Positions 43,469 to 54,065 of a DNA stretch of 64,000 bases are shown in pieces; positions within the stretch are counted from its first letter, which is position 1; the number at the start of each line of letters is the position of its first letter. The translations under genes were made by a program, and so were the position numbers. This DNA comes from Thermococcus sp. 21S9 (GTDB lineage Archaea > Methanobacteriota_B > Thermococci > Thermococcales > Thermococcaceae), in contig NZ_SNUS01000001.1 in assembly GCF_012027635.1 (NCBI RefSeq), positions 1,364,001 through 1,428,000 on the forward strand. The letters run 5' to 3'. The notes under the pieces were generated by a model. That model had not been told where the DNA came from. It worked only from the letters and a program-made list of their open reading frames with translations, and did not search any database.

Positions 43469-43476
43469 TTTCGCGT

Positions 43477-43502
43477 TCTTTTTTCTTATCCCGTCTGACG
43501 GG
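43477..43502. terminator. T-run and hairpin between argF and the lipoprotein gene
   Basis: After the argF stop comes CTTTTTTCTT, a T-run that fits archaeal termination, then CCCGTC-T-GACGGG (43490-43502), a perfect 6-base hairpin. It separates two convergent genes. Confidence 0.45.
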
Positions 43503-43587
43503 CTGATAACCGCTCTCATTCTCCGGCGTCTGCACCGACAGCCAATACCGAGCTGGAGAAAAAATGGAAAAGAGTTCAAGATTACGC

Positions 43588-45333
43588 TCAGGCCCACTCA
43601 AGGGTGGTGCCGGCAGGGACGAAGAATATTAAGTACGTCAGGTAATACTCGCGTATAAAGCCGGTGCTGTAAAAAGCCCCTTCATCGGTTCCAACCGTCA
43701 GGTAGACCACTGAGCTTTCGTTCCACGGGTTTTTGAAGACCTCAAAGACCTCCAGCTCGCCGGTGTAGGTTTTCCCACTCGCTCTGCTGTAGAATTTGCT
43801 TCCGTTCACAGTGACGAGTGCGTTTTTGTTAAGCTCCTTGAGAAGGGAGCTGTTGGAGTAGAGAACCAGCATTAGGTTGCCCCGGAGTTCCTTCTCGGTG
43901 AGCTCCGAGACGGGCTTCAAAGTCGCGTTGATGCCGAGGCTCAAAAGCCAGCGGTACTCGTTCTCGGCGAGCCTGCGGGAGTAGTAGCCTGGGCTGTAAG
44001 CCACGGTTGCGCCCGTTACGTTGGCCTTCTTCAGGAAGTCGTACACGGTCGTGGGGGGCTCGACTCTCTTTCCTCCGTCAGTCCTGTTGTAAACCGCCCC
44101 GACAACTTTCGCAAGCTCGGGCATGAAGTCGGTGTAGTTCTTGTAAACGTCCCTGTGCTTCATGTAGTCGTTAACGTAGGCGTTGTAAACGTCCTTGATA
44201 AAGTAAAAGCCGAGGTTCTGATTTTTTATTAGGTCATCACGTGCCTCCTCGGGATGCCCCGTAACGTTGAGGTAGTAGGACTCGACGGCCCTGACGAAGG
44301 TCTCGTAGAGCATTATCTTGAAGTCCGTGTACGCCATCAGGCTGAGCTTTTCCTTAACCGGGTCGTAGAGCGACTCGTATGGTTTGAAGAGGTAGTAATA
44401 CCTGTCCACCGCCGGATTAACGAAGCTGTGAGCGAACTCGTGGACAAGGAACGTTATTCCCGCCCGGCTCAGGTACACCCGGGGAATACCGTTCTCAATC
44501 CGGCCGAACCCAAGGAATGCATAGATTTTCTTCTTTTCTCCCTGGTCGAGGTGATAACCAAAGCCGTTGTAGGCAATCAGGGTCAGCGGAACTATCGTCC
44601 AAGAGGAAGCGTTCTCGCCGAAGAAGTTCTCCTCGAAGTGGGTGACGTTAAGGATTTCCTCCCCGTTCGTTTCGAACCCGCGGAGGGTCTCGTTGTAAAA
44701 GGCTCTGTGCTCGTTGTAGAACCTCCAGAAGTCTGTCTCGTTGGCGAACTGGGCAACCGCCCTCGCGAATTCGTCAAGAAGGCTCGTGTTTAGCCAGGGC
44801 CTGAGTTCGAGCATGTCGCTCCAGTTCATGTCCCTTGAAAAGTTGACCGGGTTCAGGTGAAGGGCGAACTCTGGAATAGCGTCGTATGCCAAACCCTGCT
44901 CTACCATCGTCGGGACCATTTGAACGGCGGTGGCGTTGGTATAGTTCCCGAAGTAGTTCATGACGTCTTTCATGTACGGGTAGTTGTACAGGTTGGCGCC
45001 CGCGCGGTATGGGCTGACATGCTTCCTGTACCAGTCGGAATTTGAGAGGAAGTATATTATCTGGACGAGCTCAAGGCGTGGGTCAATCTCAATGTGAACC
45101 CTGTTGGAGAGGTTTACTTCGGCCGGGGCAAAGTCCGGAGCTGGTACGGCCAGGGAAACGTTCGATGTGTTTGACGGGGAGCCCTGGGAATGCGTGACGT
45201 TGGAACTTCCGCCGGACTGGGAATACGCGGTTGAAGGTTGCTGTTGCGTGGGTGAAGCCGTCGGCGTCGAACCGAGGCACCCGCTCACGAGAACGAGGAG
45301 CCCTATCAACACCAAGGCGAGAAGTTTTTTCAT
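43588..45333 (-). CDS. DUF4932-like lipoprotein with HExxH zinc motif
   Basis: 581 residues. A lipoprotein signal (MKKLLALVLIGLLVLVSG with Cys19) is followed by a Ser/Thr/Gln-rich linker and a large extracellular domain. H298-E-F-A-H302 in FLVHEFAHSFVNP is a zinc metallopeptidase motif, with a possible third ligand Glu in ETFVRAVESYYLN about 50 residues on. This matches the DUF4932 type, a gluzincin-like fold of unknown substrate. Many N-x-S/T sequons are present. Convergent with argF. Confidence 0.75.
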   Translation of the reverse strand: MKKLLALVLIGLLVLVSGCLGSTPTASPTQQQPSTAYSQSGGSSNVTHSQGSPSNTSNVSLAVPAPDFAPAEVNLSNRVHIEIDPRLELVQIIYFLSNSDWYRKHVSPYRAGANLYNYPYMKDVMNYFGNYTNATAVQMVPTMVEQGLAYDAIPEFALHLNPVNFSRDMNWSDMLELRPWLNTSLLDEFARAVAQFANETDFWRFYNEHRAFYNETLRGFETNGEEILNVTHFEENFFGENASSWTIVPLTLIAYNGFGYHLDQGEKKKIYAFLGFGRIENGIPRVYLSRAGITFLVHEFAHSFVNPAVDRYYYLFKPYESLYDPVKEKLSLMAYTDFKIMLYETFVRAVESYYLNVTGHPEEARDDLIKNQNLGFYFIKDVYNAYVNDYMKHRDVYKNYTDFMPELAKVVGAVYNRTDGGKRVEPPTTVYDFLKKANVTGATVAYSPGYYSRRLAENEYRWLLSLGINATLKPVSELTEKELRGNLMLVLYSNSSLLKELNKNALVTVNGSKFYSRASGKTYTGELEVFEVFKNPWNESSVVYLTVGTDEGAFYSTGFIREYYLTYLIFFVPAGTTLEWA

Positions 45334-45429
45334 TTCAATCCCCGTTCAACTTTTCAACACTGAAGTTAAAAAAATTCCGCTGGGACATCGAAGCGCAGGC
45401 GTTTTAAACCTCCCCTTCCACCGGTTATC

Positions 45430-46359
45430 ATGCTCGAAAAGCTCTTCAGCCTCGGTTACTCCAGGACCTTCGCGGAGCGCTATTACACACTCTGGGGAGA
45501 GCGGGCCTTAAGCATAGCCGAGGCCATGGAGAAGCCCCTGCCGAGGTGCTTCCGTGTAAACACGCTCAGGGTAGAGGTTCCAAAGCTCACCAAGCTCCTC
45601 AACAAGAAGGGCTTCCAGTTTAAGAGGGTTCCCTGGGCAAGGGAAGGCTTCTGCCTCACGCGCGAGCCCTTCTCGATTACCTCCACGCCCGAATATCTGA
45701 GCGGTCTCCTCTACATTCAGGAGGCCAGCTCGATGTATCCGCCCGTTGCCCTCGAACCAAAGCCCGGAGAGGTAGTCGCGGACATGGCCTCCGCCCCGGG
45801 CGGGAAAACGAGTTACCTGGCCCAGCTGATGGAGAACGAGGGCATTATCTACGCCTTCGACGTCGGTGAGGACAGGCTGAAGGAGACCCGTTTAAACCTC
45901 TCGCGCCTTGGCGTTACGAACACAGTTCTCTTCCACCGCTCGTCGCTCTACATAGATGAACTTGGCGTTGAGTTCGATAGAGTCCTCCTCGATGCGCCGT
46001 GCACAGGCTCCGGGACGATACACAAGAACCCCGAGCGGAAAGCTACCCGCACGATGGAGGACGTCAAGTTCTGCCAGAACCTCCAGATGAAGATGCTTGA
46101 GAAGGCCTTGAGCGTCCTCAGAAGGGGTGGAATCCTGGTCTACTCCACCTGCTCACTCGAGCCGGAGGAGAACGAGTTCGTAATCCAGTGGGTTCTCGAT
46201 AATTTCGACGTTGAACTGCTCCCCCTTCGCTACGGTGAGCCGGCCTTAACGAAGCCCTTCGGAATCGAGCTGAGCGAGGAAATAAAGAAGGCGAGGCGCT
46301 TTTATCCTGACAAACACGGGACGAGTGGTTTCTTCGTCGCGAAGCTCAGGAAGCTTTAG
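45430..46359 (+). CDS. tRNA (cytosine-5)-methyltransferase, NOL1/NOP2/Sun family
   Basis: 309 residues. SAM-binding DMASAPGGKTSYLAQLMENE and the two catalytic cysteines in LDAPCTGSGTI and VYSTCSLEPEENE are diagnostic of the Sun/Trm4 family. The N-terminal PUA-like segment (LPRCFRVNTLRVEVPKLTKL) is as in P. abyssi Trm4, which methylates C49 and other positions of tRNA. The last 14 bases overlap the convergent gene at 46346. Confidence 0.92.
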   Translation: MLEKLFSLGYSRTFAERYYTLWGERALSIAEAMEKPLPRCFRVNTLRVEVPKLTKLLNKKGFQFKRVPWAREGFCLTREPFSITSTPEYLSGLLYIQEASSMYPPVALEPKPGEVVADMASAPGGKTSYLAQLMENEGIIYAFDVGEDRLKETRLNLSRLGVTNTVLFHRSSLYIDELGVEFDRVLLDAPCTGSGTIHKNPERKATRTMEDVKFCQNLQMKMLEKALSVLRRGGILVYSTCSLEPEENEFVIQWVLDNFDVELLPLRYGEPALTKPFGIELSEEIKKARRFYPDKHGTSGFFVAKLRKL

Positions 46360-47341
46360 CCTTCTCCGCTTCGCCACCCGTTTCCTCGAGGAGCTTTTCC
46401 TCTATCTCGTGAAGCTTTTTCCGAACGTCTTCACTCAGAAGCTTTTCGAGTTCCTCCCTGGCCTTCTCGGCCAGCTCGAACTTCGAATTGAACTTCCCGA
46501 GTTTCACCCAGTCTATCTTCTTGCCCTCGACGAAGACGTCTATGTCACAGAGCCTCTTGTAGCCCCTGTACTCCAGTCCCTTCAGCAGGAACTTCACGCG
46601 AAGCGGGTTCTCCCACGTCAGGAGCTTGAGCCTGTAAACCGGAACGCGCATGAAGGGCCTCGGGTAGTCCCAGTCCCAGCCTTCCCCGACGATGAAACCG
46701 AGGTCGAGGTCCTCTATGACGAGAATCAGGCGTTCTATGTTCTCCTCGTAGCGTCTCTCGGTGTCGTAGAGCTTTATGGTTATCTCGTTCCACTCGGGCA
46801 GGAGCTTGAAGAGCAACAGTGGCGTATCAATCAGCAGTTCCCGGTAAACGCTCAGGAAATCCTTTTTCACGAGGACTGCCCCTTCCACATCTTCCGGCCC
46901 TATCGGCGAGCTCAGCTTTTTCCTCGTGACCGAAATCACGGTGTCGCAGGCCTCGCCAAGGTTCAGCGCGTCAAGCTGGCTCATTACCTCTCCGTTGAAC
47001 TCCTCCGCGAGCAACTTCAGGGCCTCGTCAACCTTCTCCGGGACGCGGAGGAGTATTATCGTGCTCTCAATCTCGACCCTCTCAACCGGCAGGTCGCTGT
47101 TCACTATCTCCGCGAGAACAACCTTCGCTCCCCTCCTTATCAGGAAGCCCGTGTCAGGTGGCACCGTTTTGGTCTCCTCCGGTGGCGTCACGAGCAGTAT
47201 CGTTTCAAACTCACTGCTGTCCCTTATCGCCTGCTCCGTTGGAATCTCCTCAACGCCGAAAAGCTCCCGAATTCCGGATTTTAGTTTCTCAACGTCCCCC
47301 CTCAGGAACACGATTGAAGGGCCAAAGCGCATGAGCCTCAT
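46346..47341 (-). CDS. Hypothetical protein coupled to a phosphoesterase
   Basis: 331 residues, mixed alpha/beta, ending in a long charged helix (SEDVRKKLHEIEEKLLEETG). An early segment (PSIVFLRGDVEKLKSGIREL) and middle strands (GFIVGEGWDWDYPRP) do not match a family I know. Its ATG at 47341 shares a base with the stop codon of the phosphoesterase gene (TGATG), so both are made together. An in-frame ATG at 47332 is an alternative. Lineage-restricted at a guess. Confidence 0.7.
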   Translation of the reverse strand: MRLMRFGPSIVFLRGDVEKLKSGIRELFGVEEIPTEQAIRDSSEFETILLVTPPEETKTVPPDTGFLIRRGAKVVLAEIVNSDLPVERVEIESTIILLRVPEKVDEALKLLAEEFNGEVMSQLDALNLGEACDTVISVTRKKLSSPIGPEDVEGAVLVKKDFLSVYRELLIDTPLLLFKLLPEWNEITIKLYDTERRYEENIERLILVIEDLDLGFIVGEGWDWDYPRPFMRVPVYRLKLLTWENPLRVKFLLKGLEYRGYKRLCDIDVFVEGKKIDWVKLGKFNSKFELAEKAREELEKLLSEDVRKKLHEIEEKLLEETGGEAEKAKAS

Positions 47342-47913
47342 CACAACCCCCTCCTGAGCTTGTAACCCCGGGCCGTGTCTGTGCCCACGGGATAGTCAAC
47401 TTTCACGACCCTCCCGCTCGGCAGGAAGATGAAGTTGACGCCGAGAACGGCGTTCAAACCCCCTGGAATGACCTTGAAGTTGTGGCCGTAGAGCTTGAAG
47501 TCGGCATCTTTATCGGCAACGTCCCTCCAGCAGTGGCCGAGGGCGAAGGTCTTTCCACCAATCTCGACGACGCTTCCCGGCTCAACCAGGTTCTCCCCGA
47601 AGAACCGCCGTAAGAGTTCCGGGTCATCCTCGTTGCCCGGGACGATGTAAAGCCTGGCGCCGGAGCCCTTGAGAACCCGCGCGAGCTTTCTCAGGCCAGC
47701 CTCATAGGCCGGCTTCAGGTCGGGTCTCCGCTCGAGCTTGACGTTGTCCACCAGGTCGCCGGTGTGGATTATCACATCGGGCTTGTACTCGTCTATGAGC
47801 TCCTCGATGAACCGGTAAACGCTCTCCGGTGTGTCCCCTATGTGCATGACGAGGGTTTCGTCGGCCTTCTGCCTGAGCTTTCTAAGCTTTCTCCTCCTCA
47901 GGAAGCCGAGCAT
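47341..47913 (-). CDS. Calcineurin-like metallophosphoesterase
   Basis: 190 residues. Motifs: MHIGDTPESV (Asp/His region replacing the usual D-x-H), IIHTGDLVDN (GD motif II), VPGNEDD (GN-E/H motif) and a C-terminal YGHNFKVIPGG (GH motif). This is the YfcE/MJ0936-like phosphodiesterase fold with two metal ions. The first motif is altered (HIGDT rather than SDxH), which may change activity. The ATG at 47913 lies near the TATA box GTATATAC at 47944-47951. Confidence 0.85.
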   Translation of the reverse strand: MLGFLRRRKLRKLRQKADETLVMHIGDTPESVYRFIEELIDEYKPDVIIHTGDLVDNVKLERRPDLKPAYEAGLRKLARVLKGSGARLYIVPGNEDDPELLRRFFGENLVEPGSVVEIGGKTFALGHCWRDVADKDADFKLYGHNFKVIPGGLNAVLGVNFIFLPSGRVVKVDYPVGTDTARGYKLRRGL

Positions 47914-48011
47914 CGGAAGCACTGTACGTTGATTGGTGCTTGGTGTATATACGGTTTCCGCCCCCGAGAAGGTTATTAAGGGTTCCCGAGTAAAGCGAAT
48001 CGGTGTCCAAA

Positions 48012-49725
<1,714 letters not shown>

Positions 49726-49762
49726 ATTTATTCCTCTCCCCTCATGCGTCCCGTATGCACAA

Positions 49763-49771
49763 TGTTTTTAT
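49763..49771 (+). promoter_or_regulatory. TATA box of the transporter gene at 49822
   Basis: ATGTTTTTATAC contains TTTTTATAC at about 49763-49771, some 50 bases before the ATG. GGGGGTG is the ribosome site. Confidence 0.5.
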
Positions 49772-49821
49772 ACAATTTATTACATCCCGATTTGAACGTT
49801 CTAAAATATGGGGGTGTTGCA

Positions 49822-51201
49822 ATGAAGAAGGTAAACGTAATGATGGCCCTGCTCATTACGGGCTACATCCTCGGCGTGTGGAGTTTCTTAGTGGTTCCGA
49901 AGTATTACATGGTCTTCGGTCTCAAGGGGTTCCTGATTTCGCTGGTTCCAGCTGTCGTCGCGCTGTTTCTGGCATACAACGAGGCCCAGAGCACCAAGAA
50001 GACGAGGTACCTGATTTACGAACTCCTGTTCAAGGTTGCGAGGGTTCCGGCTGTTATATTCACGCTGTTGATGTTCCTGCTCGTAATCCTGGGCGTCACC
50101 GCCTATGCCTCTGGATGGGGTTTGGTGTACCTCTTCGGCGGGAACACTGACCTCATAGTGCCCTTCGCCATTCTGACGATACTCATCGCGGCCCTGCTCC
50201 TCATGCTTGCCAAGGGAAAAACCCTCGAGTTCATAGCTGGGATATCCGTGCTCATGGTTCTGTTCACGATAGTCTCGGCGCTTCTCATCAGGAGCAAGGC
50301 CCTGAGCGTTGTCACGTCCGAGCAGGCGAAGTACTACATGAACCAAGCCGTTTCGAGCATAACCTCTTTCAGCCAGCCACTAACCTTTGAGGGCGTTATA
50401 ATGCTCTTGGCCTCGGTTATCATTGCCTTCGGTCTCGGTGCGGGCGTTTACTACGTCCTTGGCAGTTTCGCCCCTGAAGACCTTGACTTCAAGCGCGTTC
50501 TCATCGGAGTGTTCTTCCTGCAGATAATACTCAGCTTTGCGGCCGCTTACACAATGGCCTATTCCCTCGGTCCTGCGTTCCAGGCCTTTGAGAAGAGCGT
50601 CCACAACCCGAACCTGAGCGTCCAGGAGACATACAAGATTTACTCCCAGTTTAGGGCGATACAGGCTTACGCCACAAATAGCACGGCTCCGTTACCGCAG
50701 TCAATCAAAGTGTTCTACTTTATCCCTCAGATTATCAAGGGCAACGTTCCGGGTGCGAGCCTGATAACTCTCCTGCTCATACTGTCCTTCTACTTCGCGG
50801 GCCTCACGACGATAATAGTCCTCCTTGAGATGGGCACCCAGATGCTCTCGGAGGTCATGCAACTTGGAAGAACGAAGGGCCTCGCCGGCGTTGCGCTCGT
50901 CGGCATTCTCATAGCCATAGTAATGGAGCTCGGTTCCGCCAAGACCATGTTCTTCACGGTTCCCTTCAGTGTTGGAGCCATTATTGCCTTAATAGAGGCC
51001 TACCCGGTGCTCAAGTCCGACCTGGTCTCAAGGAAATGGGCGGTACTGGTCTCTATGGCACTGCTGGCGTTCGTTGGTGTTTTCACGCTCTACTATGCCT
51101 TCACGAGCTCAAGCGACGCCGTTAAGCTCGGTGCGGTACTCGGACTCGTCCTTCTGGTGCCAATCCTCCTGAACGGAATGCTCCTGAAGAGCCGTCGCTG
51201 A
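49822..51201 (+). CDS. Multi-span membrane protein, possible LeuT-fold transporter
   Basis: 459 residues with about eleven transmembrane helices. The first helix and loop (GVWSFLVVPKYYMVFGLKGF), a middle LASVIIAFGLGAGVYYVLGS and a TM8-like FYFAGLTTIIVLLEMGTQML pattern resemble sodium:neurotransmitter (SNF) symporters, but the usual unwound-helix glycines of helix 1 are weak. The substrate is not known. The ATG follows GGGGGTG. It runs just ahead of eIF5A but on its own promoter. Confidence 0.6.
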   Translation: MKKVNVMMALLITGYILGVWSFLVVPKYYMVFGLKGFLISLVPAVVALFLAYNEAQSTKKTRYLIYELLFKVARVPAVIFTLLMFLLVILGVTAYASGWGLVYLFGGNTDLIVPFAILTILIAALLLMLAKGKTLEFIAGISVLMVLFTIVSALLIRSKALSVVTSEQAKYYMNQAVSSITSFSQPLTFEGVIMLLASVIIAFGLGAGVYYVLGSFAPEDLDFKRVLIGVFFLQIILSFAAAYTMAYSLGPAFQAFEKSVHNPNLSVQETYKIYSQFRAIQAYATNSTAPLPQSIKVFYFIPQIIKGNVPGASLITLLLILSFYFAGLTTIIVLLEMGTQMLSEVMQLGRTKGLAGVALVGILIAIVMELGSAKTMFFTVPFSVGAIIALIEAYPVLKSDLVSRKWAVLVSMALLAFVGVFTLYYAFTSSSDAVKLGAVLGLVLLVPILLNGMLLKSRR

Positions 51202-51214
51202 GCTTTTTCAAAAA

Positions 51215-51224
51215 TTTTTTAAAC
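51215..51224 (+). promoter_or_regulatory. TATA box of eif5a
   Basis: TTTTTTAAAC lies 45 bases before the ATG at 51269; GGGAGGT precedes the start codon. Confidence 0.6.
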
Positions 51225-51268
51225 GCCTTTTCTAACTCAACCCAGAACGCTTGTGGGAGGTATGAAAA

Positions 51269-51679
51269 ATGGGAGACAAGACCAAGGTTCAGGTCAGCAA
51301 GCTCAAGCCCGGAAGGTACATAATCATCGACGGCGAGCCCTGCAGGATTGTGAACATAACCGTTTCCTCGCCAGGAAAGCACGGCTCCGCTAAGGCCAGG
51401 ATTGAGGCCGTTGGAATCTTCGACAGAAAGGTCAGGAGCATCGTCAAGCCGACCAGCGCGGAAGTTGACGTCCCGATTATCGACAAGCGCGTCGGCCAGG
51501 TCATAGCCATAACCCCGGACACGGTTCAGATTATGGACATGGAGACCTACGAGCTCTACGACGTCCCAATCGAGACCGGCGTCGAGGACGAGGTCAAGGA
51601 CCAGCTCAAAGAGGGCATTACCGTCGAGTACTGGGAGACCCTCGGCAGGATTCAGATTAAGAAGGTCAGGGGCGAGTGA
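51269..51679 (+). CDS. eif5a: Translation initiation factor eIF-5A
   Basis: 136 residues. The SH3-like first domain has the hypusine loop [10 protein letters not shown], with Lys37 the residue that deoxyhypusine synthase modifies using spermidine; the second domain is an OB fold ([20 protein letters not shown]). The factor helps the ribosome make difficult peptide bonds. An enzyme of polyamine synthesis lies 2.4 kb downstream on the same strand. Confidence 0.97.
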   Translation: MGDKTKVQVSKLKPGRYIIIDGEPCRIVNITVSSPGKHGSAKARIEAVGIFDRKVRSIVKPTSAEVDVPIIDKRVGQVIAITPDTVQIMDMETYELYDVPIETGVEDEVKDQLKEGITVEYWETLGRIQIKKVRGE

Positions 51680-51735
51680 GCCCCTTTTACACAACCTTTT
51701 AAAGCTCCTCTTCTCGAAAACTCTGGGGTGGGCCT

Positions 51736-52281
51736 ATGGTTAACTTCAGCGAGCTGATTCTACGCAAGTTCAGGAACATCGCCGGGTCTCGCTACGAGGA
51801 GATAATGAAGGCCTATCAGGAGTTCTTCCTGACGGAGGAGGAGCTTCAGATTCCGGTGATAACATCGATTCTCCTCGTCGTGGACAGGTTTTCCGGGAGG
51901 ATTCCCAACGAGGTTTTTGACGTTCTATCCGCTTACCCCGGTGCGCGGGTCGACGTGGTTTACCTGATAGACGAGGGGCTGTTCGCGCTAATCCGTGACA
52001 CCCTCGGCGAAAGGGAGGCGGAGGAGTTCCGCAGAAAGGAGGAGTCCCTCGGGAGGGAGATAATAACCCTCGCGGAAAGGGCCCTGAGCGAGCTTGGCCT
52101 CGATTACTCGGCTGAGATAACCTTCGCCGACAAGGTGGAGTTCATTGAAACCGAGAGCGAGAACAGGGATTTGCTCATCATTTCGAGGCACTTCGGCTCC
52201 GAGAGTGTGAAGACCCATAAGGTCAGTCCGGTCGTCTTCAGAATTGTTCAGGGGATTAGGAAGCCCGTAATCGTTTACTGA
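51736..52281 (+). CDS. Universal stress protein-like, N-extended
   Basis: 181 residues. The C-terminal part (RDLLIISRHFGSESVKTHKV, VVFRIVQGIRKPVIVY) resembles the last strand of UspA domains, but the ATP-binding G-x2-G-x9-G(S/T) is missing. The N-terminal 40 residues are extra. It lies 9 bases before a transporter gene, which a second stress protein follows. Confidence 0.7.
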   Translation: MVNFSELILRKFRNIAGSRYEEIMKAYQEFFLTEEELQIPVITSILLVVDRFSGRIPNEVFDVLSAYPGARVDVVYLIDEGLFALIRDTLGEREAEEFRRKEESLGREIITLAERALSELGLDYSAEITFADKVEFIETESENRDLLIISRHFGSESVKTHKVSPVVFRIVQGIRKPVIVY

Positions 52282-52290
52282 GGTGGTAGC

Positions 52291-53568
52291 ATGAACGCTC
52301 AGGAAATTATAGCGCTCGCAGTGTTCTTGGGAGTTTACGCCTTTATAATAACCGAGAGGATTCACAGAACGGTCGCCGCGATGGTCGGCGCGAGCGTCAT
52401 CCTGCTCGTCGGCATAGTGCCCTGGGAGAAGGTTCCCGAGTACCTCGACCTTGGCACTATTCTCCTTCTGGCCGGAATGATGGTCGTCGTGAACGTCTCC
52501 AGGGAGAGCGGGCTCTTCGAGTACATCGCCATAAAGACGGCGAAGCTCTCCAAGGGCGACCCCATGAAGGTCCTCCTGCTGTTCTCGGTCGTAACCGCGG
52601 TTGTTAGCGCTTTCCTTGATAACGTTACGACGGTTCTACTGCTCACTCCGATGCTCCTCTACATAACCAAGAAGATGAACGTCAACCCGGTTCCCTTCCT
52701 GCTCGCCGAGATATTCGCGTCCAACATAGGCGGAACCGCGACGCTAATCGGCGACCCCCCGAACATCATGATTGGCTCCGCCGCGAAGCTCAGCTTCAAC
52801 GAGTTCCTGAGCAACATGGGGCCGATAGCGGTTGTTGACCTGTTCGTGACTATAGCCATCGTCTACTTCGCGTACAGGAATACGATTAAGGTCAGTCCGT
52901 CGAAGAGGGCCGAGATTGAGAGGCTGATAATGGGGATGGACGAGCGCGATGCAATACGCGACAGGGAACTCTTCAGGAAGTCGGTGATAGTAATCCTTGG
53001 TATCGTCTTCGGCTTCTTCCTCCACGACACTATGGGCGTTGAGCCAGCGGTCATAGCGCTCCTTGGAGCTTCGGCCATGCTTCTCTGGAGCCGTTTTCCG
53101 CCGGAAGAGGCCCTCGAAAAGGTCGAGTGGGCGACGCTGTTCTTCTTCGGTGGGCTCTTCCTCATCGTTGGTGGCCTCGTCGAGACCGGCTTCATAGACG
53201 CGCTCGCCGAGAAGATTATTGGCATGATACACAGCGAGGCACAGGCGATATTCGTAATCTCCTGGTTCTCGGCGATATCGAGTGCAATCGTTGACAACAT
53301 TCCCCTCACGGCGACGATGATTCCGCTGATAAAGGCGATGGGTTCGAGCATGAACACCTACCCCCTCTGGTGGGCGCTCTCACTCGGCGCGTGTCTCGGT
53401 GGAAACGGAACCGCTATCGGCGCGAGCGCCAACGTTGTAGTCATCGGAATAGCCCACAGGGAAGGCGTTAGGATAACCTTCGGCGAGTTCCTGAAGGTCG
53501 GTGCGGTGATAATGTTCTCGACCGTCGCGGTCGGGAGTCTGATGCTCTGGGTTAGGTACGGACTGTGA
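52291..53568 (+). CDS. ArsB/NhaD-family ion transporter
   Basis: 425 residues with about eleven transmembrane helices. The two inverted repeats of the IT superfamily are visible: DNVTTVLLLTPMLLYITKKM with NIGGTATLIGDPPNIMIGSA in the first half, and VDNIPLTATMIPLIKAMGSS with LGGNGTAIGASANVVVIGIA in the second. The family exports arsenite or exchanges Na with H. The substrate is unknown. It sits between two UspA-like genes at intervals of 9 bases, the three forming a unit. Confidence 0.9.
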   Translation: MNAQEIIALAVFLGVYAFIITERIHRTVAAMVGASVILLVGIVPWEKVPEYLDLGTILLLAGMMVVVNVSRESGLFEYIAIKTAKLSKGDPMKVLLLFSVVTAVVSAFLDNVTTVLLLTPMLLYITKKMNVNPVPFLLAEIFASNIGGTATLIGDPPNIMIGSAAKLSFNEFLSNMGPIAVVDLFVTIAIVYFAYRNTIKVSPSKRAEIERLIMGMDERDAIRDRELFRKSVIVILGIVFGFFLHDTMGVEPAVIALLGASAMLLWSRFPPEEALEKVEWATLFFFGGLFLIVGGLVETGFIDALAEKIIGMIHSEAQAIFVISWFSAISSAIVDNIPLTATMIPLIKAMGSSMNTYPLWWALSLGACLGGNGTAIGASANVVVIGIAHREGVRITFGEFLKVGAVIMFSTVAVGSLMLWVRYGL

Positions 53569-53577
53569 GGTGATATC

Positions 53578-54027
53578 ATGAGGATACTCGTACTCGTTGA
53601 CGGCTCGAAGTGGAGCCAGAAGGCAGCTCTCCATGCATTCGCCGTTGCGAAGAGCAAGAGGGCCAAGGTGGTTCTGTTCTCGGTTCTCGACCGGAGGGAA
53701 GCCCGGGCGATAGCGTTCCACGCCAGTGTTCGGAGCGGAAGCCTTGAGGAAATCAAGCGCTTCGAGGAAACCCTGTGGGAGGAGAACAAGAGGAGCATAA
53801 AGGACCTGCTGACGACCCTCCTTGAGCTCGGCCAGCGCGAAGGCGTCAACTGCGCCTTCAAAATCGTTGAGGGACCGGCCAAGGACAGAATCCTCGAGGA
53901 GGCGAACTCGGGCAACTACTCCCTCGTCGTCATGGGCGCCTATGGGAAGAGCGGAAAGACGAGGATAGGCTCGCTCCTTGAAGAGGTCGTTGGCCACATC
54001 GAACCGCCCGTGATGATTGTGAGGTAG
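53578..54027 (+). CDS. Universal stress protein (UspA)
   Basis: 149 residues, a complete UspA domain: start ILVLVDGSKWSQKAALHAFA and ATP-binding GAYGKSGKTRIGSLLEEVVG, which fits G-x2-G-x9-G(S/T). It is expected to bind ATP. Position directly after the transporter suggests it controls it. Confidence 0.9.
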   Translation: MRILVLVDGSKWSQKAALHAFAVAKSKRAKVVLFSVLDRREARAIAFHASVRSGSLEEIKRFEETLWEENKRSIKDLLTTLLELGQREGVNCAFKIVEGPAKDRILEEANSGNYSLVVMGAYGKSGKTRIGSLLEEVVGHIEPPVMIVR

Positions 54028-54065
54028 CTTTAAAACCCCCATTCCAATTCCGGCCGGGTGGTGGT

